From JBBCJT01 sp037190665 (lineage in GTDB: Bacteria > Pseudomonadota > Alphaproteobacteria > Acetobacterales > Acetobacteraceae): DNA of 7,684 nt. This document shows positions 1 to 7,594 of the stretch, in pieces; the first letter of the stretch is position 1, and the number at the start of each line of letters is the position of its first letter. Under the pieces are notes generated by a model. The model searched no databases. It saw nothing but the letters and a program-made list of their open reading frames with translations, and was not told the origin of the DNA. The stretch spans positions 1 through 7,684 of the forward strand of contig JBBCJT010000104.1 of assembly GCA_037190665.1 (NCBI GenBank). Reading direction: 5' to 3'. The translations under genes and the position numbers were made by a program.

Positions 1-50
1 GCCACCGGCCCCTTGACCCGGGCTCCTCAAGAGGGCCTTCGGCCAAATCA

Positions 51-102
51 GTCGATAGCCCCTACCCCCACAACGCGTGGTGTGGGGGTAGGGGCTATCG
101 AC
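51..102. repeat. Perfect 22-bp inverted repeat (long hairpin)
   Basis: The arms at 51-72 and 81-102 are perfect reverse complements, separated by the 8-nt loop acgcgtgg. The pairing stops at both ends: 50/103 and 73/80 do not pair. It lies about 110 nt beyond the stop codon of the leftward permease gene, so it could stop or stabilise that transcript. Neither side has a T-run, so it is not a classical intrinsic terminator. It could also be part of a dispersed palindromic element or a transposon remnant. The hairpin is directly visible; its role is unknown. Confidence 0.9.
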
Positions 103-137
103 CGACCTGCTTAAGCCTTCCTGAAGGAATCGCGGGT

Positions 138-205
138 CCAGGGGACCGTGCCCCCTGGTGGGGTGAAGGGGCAAAGCCCCTTCCGGGGCCCGGGGCAGAG
201 CCCCG
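138..205. repeat. Cluster of three short GC-rich stem-loops past the permease stop
   Basis: Three small palindromes follow one another. Ccagggg/cccctgg pairs 138-144 with 152-158. Gaaggggc/gccccttc pairs 165-172 with 176-183 around loop aaa. Cggggc/gccccg pairs 191-196 with 200-205 around loop aga. The last begins 4 nt past the TAG stop (210-212) of the leftward permease gene. From memory, GGGGCARAGCCCC-type palindromes recur between genes of GC-rich alphaproteobacteria, so this is probably a dispersed intergenic repeat that forms the 3' end of the efflux operon mRNA. No T-tract is present. Confidence 0.7.
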
Positions 206-209
206 CCAC

Positions 210-1501
210 CTACTCGTGCCGCAGTGCCGTGATGGGATCGAGGCGTGAGGCGCGGCGTGCGGGCAGGTAGCCGAAGACGATGCCGGTCAGGCCGGAGACG
301 CCGAGGGCGAGCACGATCGCATCGGCCTGTATCAGCACCGGCCAGCCCGCGCCGCTGGCGATGGCGTGCGCGATGATCACGCCCGCAACCACGCCCGCGA
401 GCCCGCCGAGCAGGGCGAGCACCACCGCCTCGATTAGGAACTGCGCGAGGATGTCGCGCCGCCGCGCGCCGATGGCGAGCCGCAGGCCGATCTCGCGGGT
501 ACGCTCGGCGACGCTGACCAGCATGATGTTCATGATGCCGATGCCGCCCACCAGCAGGCTGACCGCGGCGATGGTGGACAGCAGCAGCGACAGCGTGCGC
601 GAGGAAGCGTCGCGCGTGGCGGCGATGTCGGCCATGTTACGCACCTGCACGTCGTCCGGCTCGTTGGCGGCGACGCGGTGGCGCTGGCGCATCAGCGCGC
701 GCACCTCGTCCTCCGCCGCGCGCATGTCCTCACCCTCGTGCACGCGGATCACTACCCAGCCGACCGTGCGCGCATTGGCGCGGGATGCGCCCATCACGCT
801 GCGCCGCGCGGTCCAGAACGGGATCATGACCACGTCGTCCTGATCCTGCCCGCTCATGCTCTGGCCCTTGCGCGACAGCACGCCGATCACGCGCATGGGC
901 GTCTGTCGCACGCGGATCTCGGCGCCCAGCGGATCGTCCTCGCCGAAAAGCTGCTCGGCCGCCGTCGCGCCCAGCACGGCGACCTTGGCGCCGGCGTTCA
1001 TCTCTTCCTCGGTGAACAGCCGGCCGCGCTCCGCCGGCCAGTCGCGCGCGGCGAAGAACTCCGGATCCGTGCCATGCACGAAGGTCGACCAGTTCGCGCC
1101 GTTGCCGACGATCTGCTGCGTCTGGTTGATGTTGGCGGAGCTGATCTCGACGAGGTCGATCTCGGCGGCGATCGCCTTCGCATCCTCCCAGGTCAGGTTC
1201 TGCCGCTGCCCGGCGCCGAGCCGCACGCCGCCGACATTCACGCTGCCCGACCACATCACGAGCAGGTTCGCGCCCAGCGATTGTATCTGCGCCAGCACCT
1301 GCGCCCGCGCGCCCGCCCCGACGGCGACGGTGGCGATGACCGCGGCAACGCCGATGAAGATGCCGAGCGCCGTCAGCGCCGCGCGCAGCTTGTTCGCCGC
1401 GAGCGCGCGGAGCGCGGAGCCCAGCGCCTCGGCGGGCGACAGGCCGAGGCGCGGCGCCTCCGGCAGCGCCGGGGTGCGCACCGTCAGGCGCAGCGGGGCG
1501 T

Positions 1502-1505
<4 letters not shown>
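210..1505 (-). CDS. MacB-type ABC transporter permease (FtsX fold)
   Basis: Inner-membrane permease of a MacAB-type efflux pump, 431 aa. Family members do not carry substrate across the membrane but couple cytoplasmic ATP hydrolysis to movements of a periplasmic domain (mechanotransmission). The layout is typical: a cytoplasmic N-terminus, TM1 at about residues 43-64, a MacB periplasmic core domain at about 65-300, then three TM segments at about 305-332, 356-384 and 392-414. The family hallmark GIGIMNIMLVSVAERTREIG (321-340) is followed by LRLAIGARRRDI, and the protein ends PARRASRLDPITALRHE. The ATG overlaps the upstream ATPase stop as ATGA (1502-1505), implying translational coupling. E. 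coli MacB is a single ATPase-permease fusion; here the two parts are separate, as in many LolCDE/YknYZ-like systems. The substrate cannot be told from sequence; macrolides, peptides, lipopeptides and porphyrins are known for relatives. Confidence 0.94.
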
Positions 1506-2212
<707 letters not shown>

Positions 2213-2219
2213 GTCCGGC

Positions 2220-3788
2220 CTACAGCCGCCACCGGCTCGGCGTGGCGGGCGGCGTGGCGGCGGCGCGCTCCTGCCCGACCACCACCTCCGTCCCCGGGGC
2301 GAGATCGCCCGCGACGATCTCGGTGACCGATCCGTCCGTCATGCCGGTGCGCACGCGCACGGCTCTCGGCGCGCTGTCGTCGGTGACGACCCACACCGTG
2401 CCGGCCTGACCGCCCTGTGCGCCGCGCAGCCCGGCGAGCCGCGCCCGCTGCGCCGGCGTCAGCACCGCGTTGAGCCGCGCGATCAGCCGCTGCCGCGCCT
2501 GGTTCGCCATGAGCCGCCGCGCATCGCCTTCCGCCGATCCGAGTTCGGCGCGGAACGCCGCCTGTGCCTGCAACAGCTCCGCGCGCTGGGTCCCCGTGAG
2601 GTCCGGCAGCGCGGCCAGCGCCTGCTCGACCTGGTTGCCGCCGGGTGTGGCCGGCGTTTCCGTGCCTACCCCCGCGGGGCGGTAGCGCAGCGCCGCGTTG
2701 GGCACGCGCAGCGCCTCGTCGCGCGCTTCGGTGACGACGCGCAGCGTCGCCGTCATTCCCGGCAGCAGGCGCTGCTCGTCGTTCGGGGCGGTCACGACGA
2801 CGGTGTAGGTCACCACGTTCTGCACCGTGGCCGGCGCGAGGCGGATGTCCTTGACCACGCCATGGAACGCCTGACCCGGAAAGGCGGAGACGGTGAAGCT
2901 CGCTTCCTGCCCCCGGCGGATGCGGCCGATATCGGCCTCGTCCACGGTCGCCCAGATTTCCATCTCGGTCAGCGTGCCGGCGATCTGGAACAGGACCGGC
3001 GCCTGCAGCGAGGACGCGACGGTCTGGCCGATATCCACCGTGCGGGAGATGACGATCCCGTCGATGGGGGCGCGGATCCAGGAATTCTCCAGATCCACCT
3101 CCACCTGCCGCAGCACCGCGGCCTTCTGCGCGGCGACCGCGATAGCCGCCTCGACCTGCGCCTGCACGGTCCGCGCCGCCGCGCCGGAGGCGATGGCGGC
3201 GGCCTCCGACTGCGCGAGCTGGGCTCGGGCGGCGGCGAGCGAGGCGCGGGCCTGCTGGGCGGCATAGACGGCACGGTCCGCCTCGCTGACCGAGCCGACG
3301 CCGCGCTGGCGCAGATCGGTCTTGCGGCGTGCATCGGCATCCGCGTCCGCCAGCGCCGCCTCGGCCCGCGTCACCTGCGCCTGGCTGGAACGGATCGTGG
3401 CCTCCGCGGACAGGCTGTCCGCCTCCGCCTTGTCGGCCTGCGCGCGCGTGACCGCGACCTGCGCCTCGGCCGCGCGATGGTCGGCGGCGGCGGCGGCGCG
3501 CTTCGCCTCGTTGGTGGCGGTGTCGAGCCGGGCGAGCGGCTGGCCCTTGGTCACGCGCGTGTTGAAGTCGGCGAACAGCTCCCGGACGTTGCCGGACAAC
3601 TGGCTGCTCACCTGCACCGACAGCGACGGGTTGACCGTGCCGGTCGCGGCCACGACAGCGGTGATCGGGCCGCGATCCACGGTCGCGGTCCGCAGCCGCG
3701 GGCCGGGCGTGGCCACCGCGGGGGCCAGCCACCACCATGCGGCCAGGCCGGCGGCGAGGACCGCCGCGGGAAGGAGCACTCTGCGCAT
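2220..3788 (-). CDS. MacA-like periplasmic adaptor (HlyD/RND-type membrane fusion protein) with LTxxQ insert
   Basis: Adaptor of 522 aa that would link the inner-membrane ABC unit to an outer-membrane channel. An N-terminal membrane anchor lies at about residues 4-24. The first lipoyl half follows (about 55-90, SSQLSGNVRELFADFNTRVTKGQPLARLD), then a long Ala-rich coiled-coil hairpin (about 92-232), the second lipoyl half (ENSWIRAPIDGIVISRTVDIGQTV, about 234-257), beta-barrel (about 270-350) and membrane-proximal strands (VPNAALRY near 362-369; GTVWVVTDDSAPRAVRVRTG near 463-482). Residues about 372-461 are extra compared with E. coli MacA (about 370 aa) and contain two LTxxQ motifs (397-401, 443-447). 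The ATG at 3788 is chosen because it precedes the anchor and has an SD-like GGGGGA 6 nt upstream; the frame stays open to 4229 but that would overlap the divergent peptidase. It is the first gene of the efflux operon. No TolC partner lies in the window. Confidence 0.93.
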   Translation of the reverse strand: MRRVLLPAAVLAAGLAAWWWLAPAVATPGPRLRTATVDRGPITAVVAATGTVNPSLSVQVSSQLSGNVRELFADFNTRVTKGQPLARLDTATNEAKRAAAAADHRAAEAQVAVTRAQADKAEADSLSAEATIRSSQAQVTRAEAALADADADARRKTDLRQRGVGSVSEADRAVYAAQQARASLAAARAQLAQSEAAAIASGAAARTVQAQVEAAIAVAAQKAAVLRQVEVDLENSWIRAPIDGIVISRTVDIGQTVASSLQAPVLFQIAGTLTEMEIWATVDEADIGRIRRGQEASFTVSAFPGQAFHGVVKDIRLAPATVQNVVTYTVVVTAPNDEQRLLPGMTATLRVVTEARDEALRVPNAALRYRPAGVGTETPATPGGNQVEQALAALPDLTGTQRAELLQAQAAFRAELGSAEGDARRLMANQARQRLIARLNAVLTPAQRARLAGLRGAQGGQAGTVWVVTDDSAPRAVRVRTGMTDGSVTEIVAGDLAPGTEVVVGQERAAATPPATPSRWRL

Positions 3789-3794
3789 CGGAAT

Positions 3795-3800
3795 TCCCCC
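3795..3800 (-). promoter_or_regulatory. Ribosome binding site of the MacA-like adaptor
   Basis: The minus strand reads GGGGGA 6 nt upstream of the ATG at 3788, a usable purine-rich SD that supports this start over the longer in-frame extension. The site overlaps one arm of the attccc/gggaat inverted repeat, so it could be partly paired in the mRNA. Confidence 0.55.
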
Positions 3801-3809
3801 AGGGGCGGG

Positions 3810-3815
3810 AATGTA
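3810..3815 (-). promoter_or_regulatory. Possible -10 element of the efflux operon
   Basis: On the minus strand this reads TACATT, matching TATAAT at four of six positions including the important T1, A2 and T6. It would start transcription about 15 nt before the adaptor ATG. The best -35 candidate upstream (TTCGCG, 19-nt spacing) is poor. This is a guess from sequence alone. Confidence 0.25.
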
Positions 3816-3856
3816 CCAGACGGCCTCCCCCGCACGCGAAGTTTCCCCGGGGGGGC

Positions 3857-3885
3857 TTGCCATCACAGACGCGCGGGGCTGCGAT
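3857..3885 (+). promoter_or_regulatory. Weak candidate promoter of the peptidase operon
   Basis: TTGCCA (3857-3862) and TGCGAT (3880-3885) are spaced by 17 nt. The -35 is good but the -10 matches only T1, A5 and T6 of TATAAT. If real, transcription would start almost at the ATG at 3893, giving a leaderless or nearly leaderless mRNA, which would fit the lack of an SD before that ATG. Low certainty. Confidence 0.2.
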
Positions 3886-3892
3886 CCGCGCC

Positions 3893-5713
3893 ATGGACGA
3901 CATTTCCCGGCGCCTCGACGCCCTGCTCCAGGTGCCTGCCGCAACCGCGCCCAGCTATGCTGCGGACGGGCGGCTCTACTTCCTCTGCGATGCCGGCGGA
4001 TCGGCACAGGTGTGGGAGCTTCCGGCCGACGGGTCCCCCGCCCGCGCCCGCACGCACCACGCCGACGCGGTCGGCTTCGTCGCGGGCCACCCCAGGGACG
4101 GCAGCGCGGTGTTCGGCCGCGACGGCGCGGGCGACGAGCGGACCCAGCTCTACGCCCTGCCGCCCGACGGCGAGGCCCGTGCGCTGACCGCGAACCCGGC
4201 CGTGATCCACGGCTGGGGCGCGATCTCACCGGACGGGCGGCTGCTCGCCTGCACCGCGAATGCGCGCGACCCCGCCCATACCGATCCCTGCGTGATCGAG
4301 ATCGCGACCGGCGCGCTGCGGCGGCTGACGGAGGTGGAAGGCCCGCACGAACTCCCCGGCTGGACGCCGGACAGCAGCGCCATTGTCCTGTCCACCGCGC
4401 CGCAGACCTTCGAAAGCGACCTGATCCGCATCGACGCGACGACCGGCGCAGCCACGCCGCTGACGCCGCATCAGGGCGCCTCGCGGCACCAGTCCCCGCA
4501 CTGGCGCAAGGACGGGTCGGGGTTCTGGCTGCTCACCGACCGCGGCCGCGATTTCCTCGGCGTGGCGTTCCAGACGCCGGGGGGCGAGCCCCGATTCCTG
4601 TTCGCGCCGGACGCGGATGTGGAACAGCTCCAGCTTTCGCCCGACCAGTCGACGCTCGCGGCGGCGGTGAACGAACAGGGCTATTCGCGCCTGCATCTGC
4701 TCGACGCCGCGACGGGGGCGGTGCTCGCGCGGCCGGACCATCCGAAGGGCGTGATCACCAAGATCACCTGGCACCCGGACGGGCAGGACGTGGCCTTCGA
4801 CCTCGCCCAGCCCACCCGGCCGGGCACGCTGTGGCAGGCGAAGCGGGGCGAGCCGGAGGCGACGCTGCTGTTCGCCCCCGCGGACGCCCCCGCCGGCGCG
4901 CGCGACTGGACGCTGGTGGATTTCCCCACCTTCGACGGGCGCACCCTGCCCGCCTTCCTCGCCCTGCCCGCGGGCACCCCGCCGGCGGACGGCTGGCCGG
5001 CGCTGGTCTGGGTGCATGGCGGCCCGGCCGCGCAGGCGCTGCCGAACTGGCGGCCCGACCTGCAGCTCGTCCTGTCGCAGGGCATCGCGGTGCTGGTGCC
5101 CAACGTGCGCGGGTCGACGGGCTACGGCCGCGACTACGCGGCGCTCGACGACCGCGAGAAGCGGCCGGACAGCGTGCGCGACCTCGCCGCCGCGCATGCC
5201 TGGCTCGGCACGCAGCGGCAGATCGACGGCACGCGCATCGCCATCATGGGCCAGAGCTACGGCGGATGGATGGTGCTGGCGGCGGTGACCCGGTTCCCGC
5301 AGCTCTGGGCCGCCGGCGTTAACTACTACGGCATCGCCCGATGGAAGACGTTCTTCGAGCGCACCGGCCCGTGGCGGGTGGGCCATCGCGCGGCCGAGTA
5401 CGGCGACCCGGTGGCCGATGCCGCGCTGCTGGAAAGCCTGTCGCCGTTGCACGAGGTGGACCGCATCACCTGCCCGATGCTGGTCGCGCAGGGGATGACC
5501 GATCCGCGCGTGCCCCCGCACGAGAGCGAACAGATCGTCGCCGCCCTGCAGGCCCGCCGCGTGCCGGTGGAATACGTGACCTTCCCGGACGAAGGCCACG
5601 GTTTCCTGAAGCGCGCCAACCGCACGCGCATCTATCATGACGTCGCGCGCTTCCTGTCGCGCCATCTGGCACGGCAGGATGCAACAGCTTCAGCAGCGGG
5701 AGACAGAACATGA
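3893..5713 (+). CDS. S9 family serine peptidase (prolyl oligopeptidase / acylaminoacyl-peptidase type)
   Basis: Predicted cytoplasmic peptidase of 606 aa that cleaves short peptides. An N-terminal beta-propeller (about residues 15-330, with TolB/PD40-like blades such as SPDGRLLACTANARD and WTPDSSAIVLS) restricts substrate size. A C-terminal alpha/beta hydrolase domain spans about 345-600. The triad is complete: Ser455 in GQSYGG (453-458), Asp537 in GMTDPRVPPHESEQ and His569 in DEGHGFLKRANR. HGGP (375-378) is the usual oxyanion-hole segment, and VPNVRGSTGYGRDY is a family signature. There is no signal peptide. The ATG at 3893 is chosen because DDISRRLDALLQVPAATAPSYAADGRLYF is a plausible family N-terminus; the frame is open back to 3737 but that would run into the divergent adaptor gene. 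No convincing SD precedes it. The stop overlaps the next gene by ATGA. Exact specificity (aminoacyl, dipeptidyl, oligopeptidase) cannot be assigned. Confidence 0.93.
   Translation: MDDISRRLDALLQVPAATAPSYAADGRLYFLCDAGGSAQVWELPADGSPARARTHHADAVGFVAGHPRDGSAVFGRDGAGDERTQLYALPPDGEARALTANPAVIHGWGAISPDGRLLACTANARDPAHTDPCVIEIATGALRRLTEVEGPHELPGWTPDSSAIVLSTAPQTFESDLIRIDATTGAATPLTPHQGASRHQSPHWRKDGSGFWLLTDRGRDFLGVAFQTPGGEPRFLFAPDADVEQLQLSPDQSTLAAAVNEQGYSRLHLLDAATGAVLARPDHPKGVITKITWHPDGQDVAFDLAQPTRPGTLWQAKRGEPEATLLFAPADAPAGARDWTLVDFPTFDGRTLPAFLALPAGTPPADGWPALVWVHGGPAAQALPNWRPDLQLVLSQGIAVLVPNVRGSTGYGRDYAALDDREKRPDSVRDLAAAHAWLGTQRQIDGTRIAIMGQSYGGWMVLAAVTRFPQLWAAGVNYYGIARWKTFFERTGPWRVGHRAAEYGDPVADAALLESLSPLHEVDRITCPMLVAQGMTDPRVPPHESEQIVAALQARRVPVEYVTFPDEGHGFLKRANRTRIYHDVARFLSRHLARQDATASAAGDRT
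5698..5702 (+). promoter_or_regulatory. Ribosome binding site of the solute-binding protein gene
   Basis: GGGAG lies 7 nt before the ATG at 5710, inside the 3' end of the peptidase gene. It fixes the start of the downstream gene, and the ATGA overlap means it can also be reached by ribosomes finishing the peptidase. Confidence 0.65.
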
Positions 5714-7278
5714 AGCGCAGGGACTTCCTCATCACCTCCGCCGCGGCGAGCCTCGCCGCGCCGGCGCTCGCGCAGGGCAACGCGCGGGTGCTCCGCTTCG
5801 TGCCCGAAGGCAACCTGCAGAGCCCCGACCCGGTCTGGACCACGACCACCGTCGCCGCGAACCACGCGATGATGATCTACGACCAGCTATATGCGCGGGA
5901 CGCGAAGTTCATGCCGCAGCCGCAGATGGTCGCGGGGCATGAGCTGTCGGACGACAAGCTCACCTGGACCTTCACGCTCCGCGACGGGCTGGTGTTCCAC
6001 GACGGCGAGAAGGTGCGCGCCATCGACTGCGTCGCCAGCGTGAACCGCTGGGCGCGGCGCAACCCGCTCGGCCAGAAGCTCGTGGAAGTCAGCCACGAGA
6101 TGACCGCGCTGGACGACAAGCGGTTCCAGGTGCGGCTGAAGAAGCCGTTCCCGCTGATCCTCAACGCCTTCGCCACCGGTCCCTTCATGATGCCGGAACG
6201 GGTGGCCAAGACCGATCCGTTCCAGCAGATCACCGAATTCGTCGGCTGCGGCCCGTTCCGCTTCCTGCGCGACGAATGGGTGACCGGCGTGCAGGCGATC
6301 TACACGAAGTTCGACGGCTACGTGTCGCGGCAGGAGCCGTCGAGCTTCGTCGCCGGCGGCAAGGTCGCGCATCTGGACCGGATCGAGTGGAAGGTGATGC
6401 CGGACCCCGCGACCTCGGCCGGCGCGCTCAGCAACGGCGAGGTGGACTGGTGGCAGAACCCGCCGCCCGACCTGATCCCGATGCTGCGGCAGGCGCGCGG
6501 GGTGCGGGCGGCGATCAACGACAGCGTCGGCGCGGTGGCGATGCTGCGCCCGAACTTCCTGCACCCGCCGTTCAAGGACAATCCGAAGCTGGTGCAGGCC
6601 ATCATGGCGGTGACCGACCAGAGCGATTTCATGACCGCGGTGGCCGGCGACGAGAAGGAGATGTTCCACGTCCCGTCCGGCGTGTTCACGCCCGGCCAGC
6701 CGATGGCCAACGATGCGGGGATGGAGGTCTTCACCGGCCCGCGCGACATGAACCGCGCGAAGCAGCTCGTGAAGGAAAGCGGCTACGCCAACGAGCCGAT
6801 CGTGCTGATGTCGCCGTCCGACTATCCGCATCTCGCCGCGATGGCGCAGGTCGCCGCCGACGTGATGAAGCGCCTGGGCCTGAATGTGCAGTACACCAGC
6901 ATGGACTGGGGCACGCTGGTGCAGCGCCGGACCAGCAAGGAGCCGTCGGACAAGGGTGGCTGGAACGCCTTCGTCACCACCTGGGCGGGCCTGAGCGTGA
7001 ACGATCCCGCCAACCACTCGCCGATCCGCGGCACCGGCGCGAACGGCTGGTTCGGCTGGCCCACCTCGCCGAAGCTGGAGGCGCTGCGCGAGCAGTGGTT
7101 CGACGCGCCGGACTTCGCCGCGCAGAAGGCGGCCTGCGAGCAGATCCAGCGCACGGTGTTCGAGGAAGGGACCTTCGTGGTGCTGGGCCAGTACTTCAGC
7201 CCGACCGCGTTCCGGAACAACGTCGTGGACATCGTCCCGTCCTCGATCCCGATCTTCTGGAACGTGCGGAAGACTTGA
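5710..7278 (+). CDS. Tat-exported ABC transporter substrate-binding protein, family 5 (peptide/nickel type)
   Basis: Periplasmic solute-binding protein of 522 aa, the usual length for the SBP_bac_5 (DppA/OppA/NikA-like) family, which binds peptides, some sugars, opines or metal chelates for ABC importers. The N-terminus has a twin-arginine signal (KRRDFLITS at 2-10, an Ala-rich core, likely cleavage after ALA at 19-21, before QGNARVLRF). The family pattern is clear: MIYDQLYARD, PQPQMVAGHELSDDKLTWTFTLRDGLVFHDGEKVRAIDCVASVNRW (about 70-114), and the C-terminal part with WFGWPTSPKLEALREQWFDAPD. The ATG overlaps the peptidase stop (ATGA) and has a good SD, so the two proteins are made from one message. 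No permease or ATPase of an importer lies in the window; the gene is followed after 5 nt by a hairpin repeat array. The ligand is unknown; a peptide is favoured only by the peptidase next door. Confidence 0.95.
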   Translation: MKRRDFLITSAAASLAAPALAQGNARVLRFVPEGNLQSPDPVWTTTTVAANHAMMIYDQLYARDAKFMPQPQMVAGHELSDDKLTWTFTLRDGLVFHDGEKVRAIDCVASVNRWARRNPLGQKLVEVSHEMTALDDKRFQVRLKKPFPLILNAFATGPFMMPERVAKTDPFQQITEFVGCGPFRFLRDEWVTGVQAIYTKFDGYVSRQEPSSFVAGGKVAHLDRIEWKVMPDPATSAGALSNGEVDWWQNPPPDLIPMLRQARGVRAAINDSVGAVAMLRPNFLHPPFKDNPKLVQAIMAVTDQSDFMTAVAGDEKEMFHVPSGVFTPGQPMANDAGMEVFTGPRDMNRAKQLVKESGYANEPIVLMSPSDYPHLAAMAQVAADVMKRLGLNVQYTSMDWGTLVQRRTSKEPSDKGGWNAFVTTWAGLSVNDPANHSPIRGTGANGWFGWPTSPKLEALREQWFDAPDFAAQKAACEQIQRTVFEEGTFVVLGQYFSPTAFRNNVVDIVPSSIPIFWNVRKT

Positions 7279-7283
7279 TCAGA

Positions 7284-7387
7284 CCCTCAAGCGCCGGGCG
7301 GGCGCATCCGCGCCCTTGGCTCGCCGCATAGGCGGCGGGCCCCATTCGGGGCCTCGGATCGGCGAGAGCCGATCCGGGTTGGCGATG
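7284..7387. repeat. Array unit 1
   Basis: 104 bp. It carries the loops atcc, atag, attc and gaga, linker cttgg between hairpins 1 and 2, and tail ggttggcgatg. It is the only unit with attc in hairpin 3 and with cttgg in the linker. Confidence 0.93.
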
Positions 7388-7491
7388 CCCTCAAACGCCG
7401 GGCGGGCGCATCCGCGCCCTGGGCTCGCCGCATAGGCGGCGGGCCCCGTTCGGGGCCTCGGATCGGCGAGAGCCGATCCGGGTTGACGATA
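7388..7491. repeat. Array unit 2
   Basis: 104 bp. Differences from unit 1 are in the head (ccctcaaac), linker (ctggg), hairpin-3 loop (gttc) and tail (ggttgacgata). All stem arms are identical to those of unit 1. Confidence 0.93.
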
Positions 7492-7594
7492 CCCTCAGGC
7501 GCCGGGCGGGCGCATCCGCGCCCTGGGCTCGCCGCATAAGCGGCGGGCCCCGTTCGGGGCCTCGGATCGGCAGAGGCCGATCCGGGTTGCGATG
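7492..7594. repeat. Array unit 3
   Basis: 103 bp: one base is missing from the tail (ggttgcgatg). The head reads ccctcaggc, the hairpin-2 loop is ataa and the hairpin-4 loop is agag. All stem arms are unchanged. Confidence 0.93.

Larger units (their letters stand above)
3789..3892. promoter_or_regulatory. Divergent promoter region between efflux and peptidase operons
   Basis: This 104-bp spacer separates the two divergent start codons, so both operons must be driven from here or from inside the opposing gene. It holds palindromes: attccc/gggaat (3793-3798 with 3807-3812) beside the adaptor's SD, and ccccgggg (3845-3852). Either could be an operator, but neither matches an operator I recognise. 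No regulator gene lies alongside. Confidence 0.6.

Noticed and set aside
51..102. Classical intrinsic terminator
   Set aside because: The hairpin is strong but no T-run follows on either strand, so it is reported as an inverted repeat with unknown role.
3737..3892. N-terminal extension of the S9 peptidase by 52 residues
   Set aside because: It would overlap the adaptor coding region antisense and has no family-like sequence before DDISRRLDALL.
3789..4229. N-terminal extension of the MacA-like adaptor by 147 residues
   Set aside because: The extra part is Arg/Pro-rich, would overlap the divergent peptidase start and would bury the membrane anchor; the ATG at 3788 has an SD and begins right at the anchor.
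3322..5322. Plus-strand open frame of 666 codons crossing the adaptor gene, the spacer and the peptidase gene
   Set aside because: It runs antisense to the adaptor and out of frame through the peptidase, with Arg/Pro/Ala-rich translation and no domain.
4226..5665. Minus-strand open frame of 479 codons antisense to the S9 peptidase
   Set aside because: No family motifs and skewed composition; the plus strand encodes a peptidase with an intact triad across the same bases.
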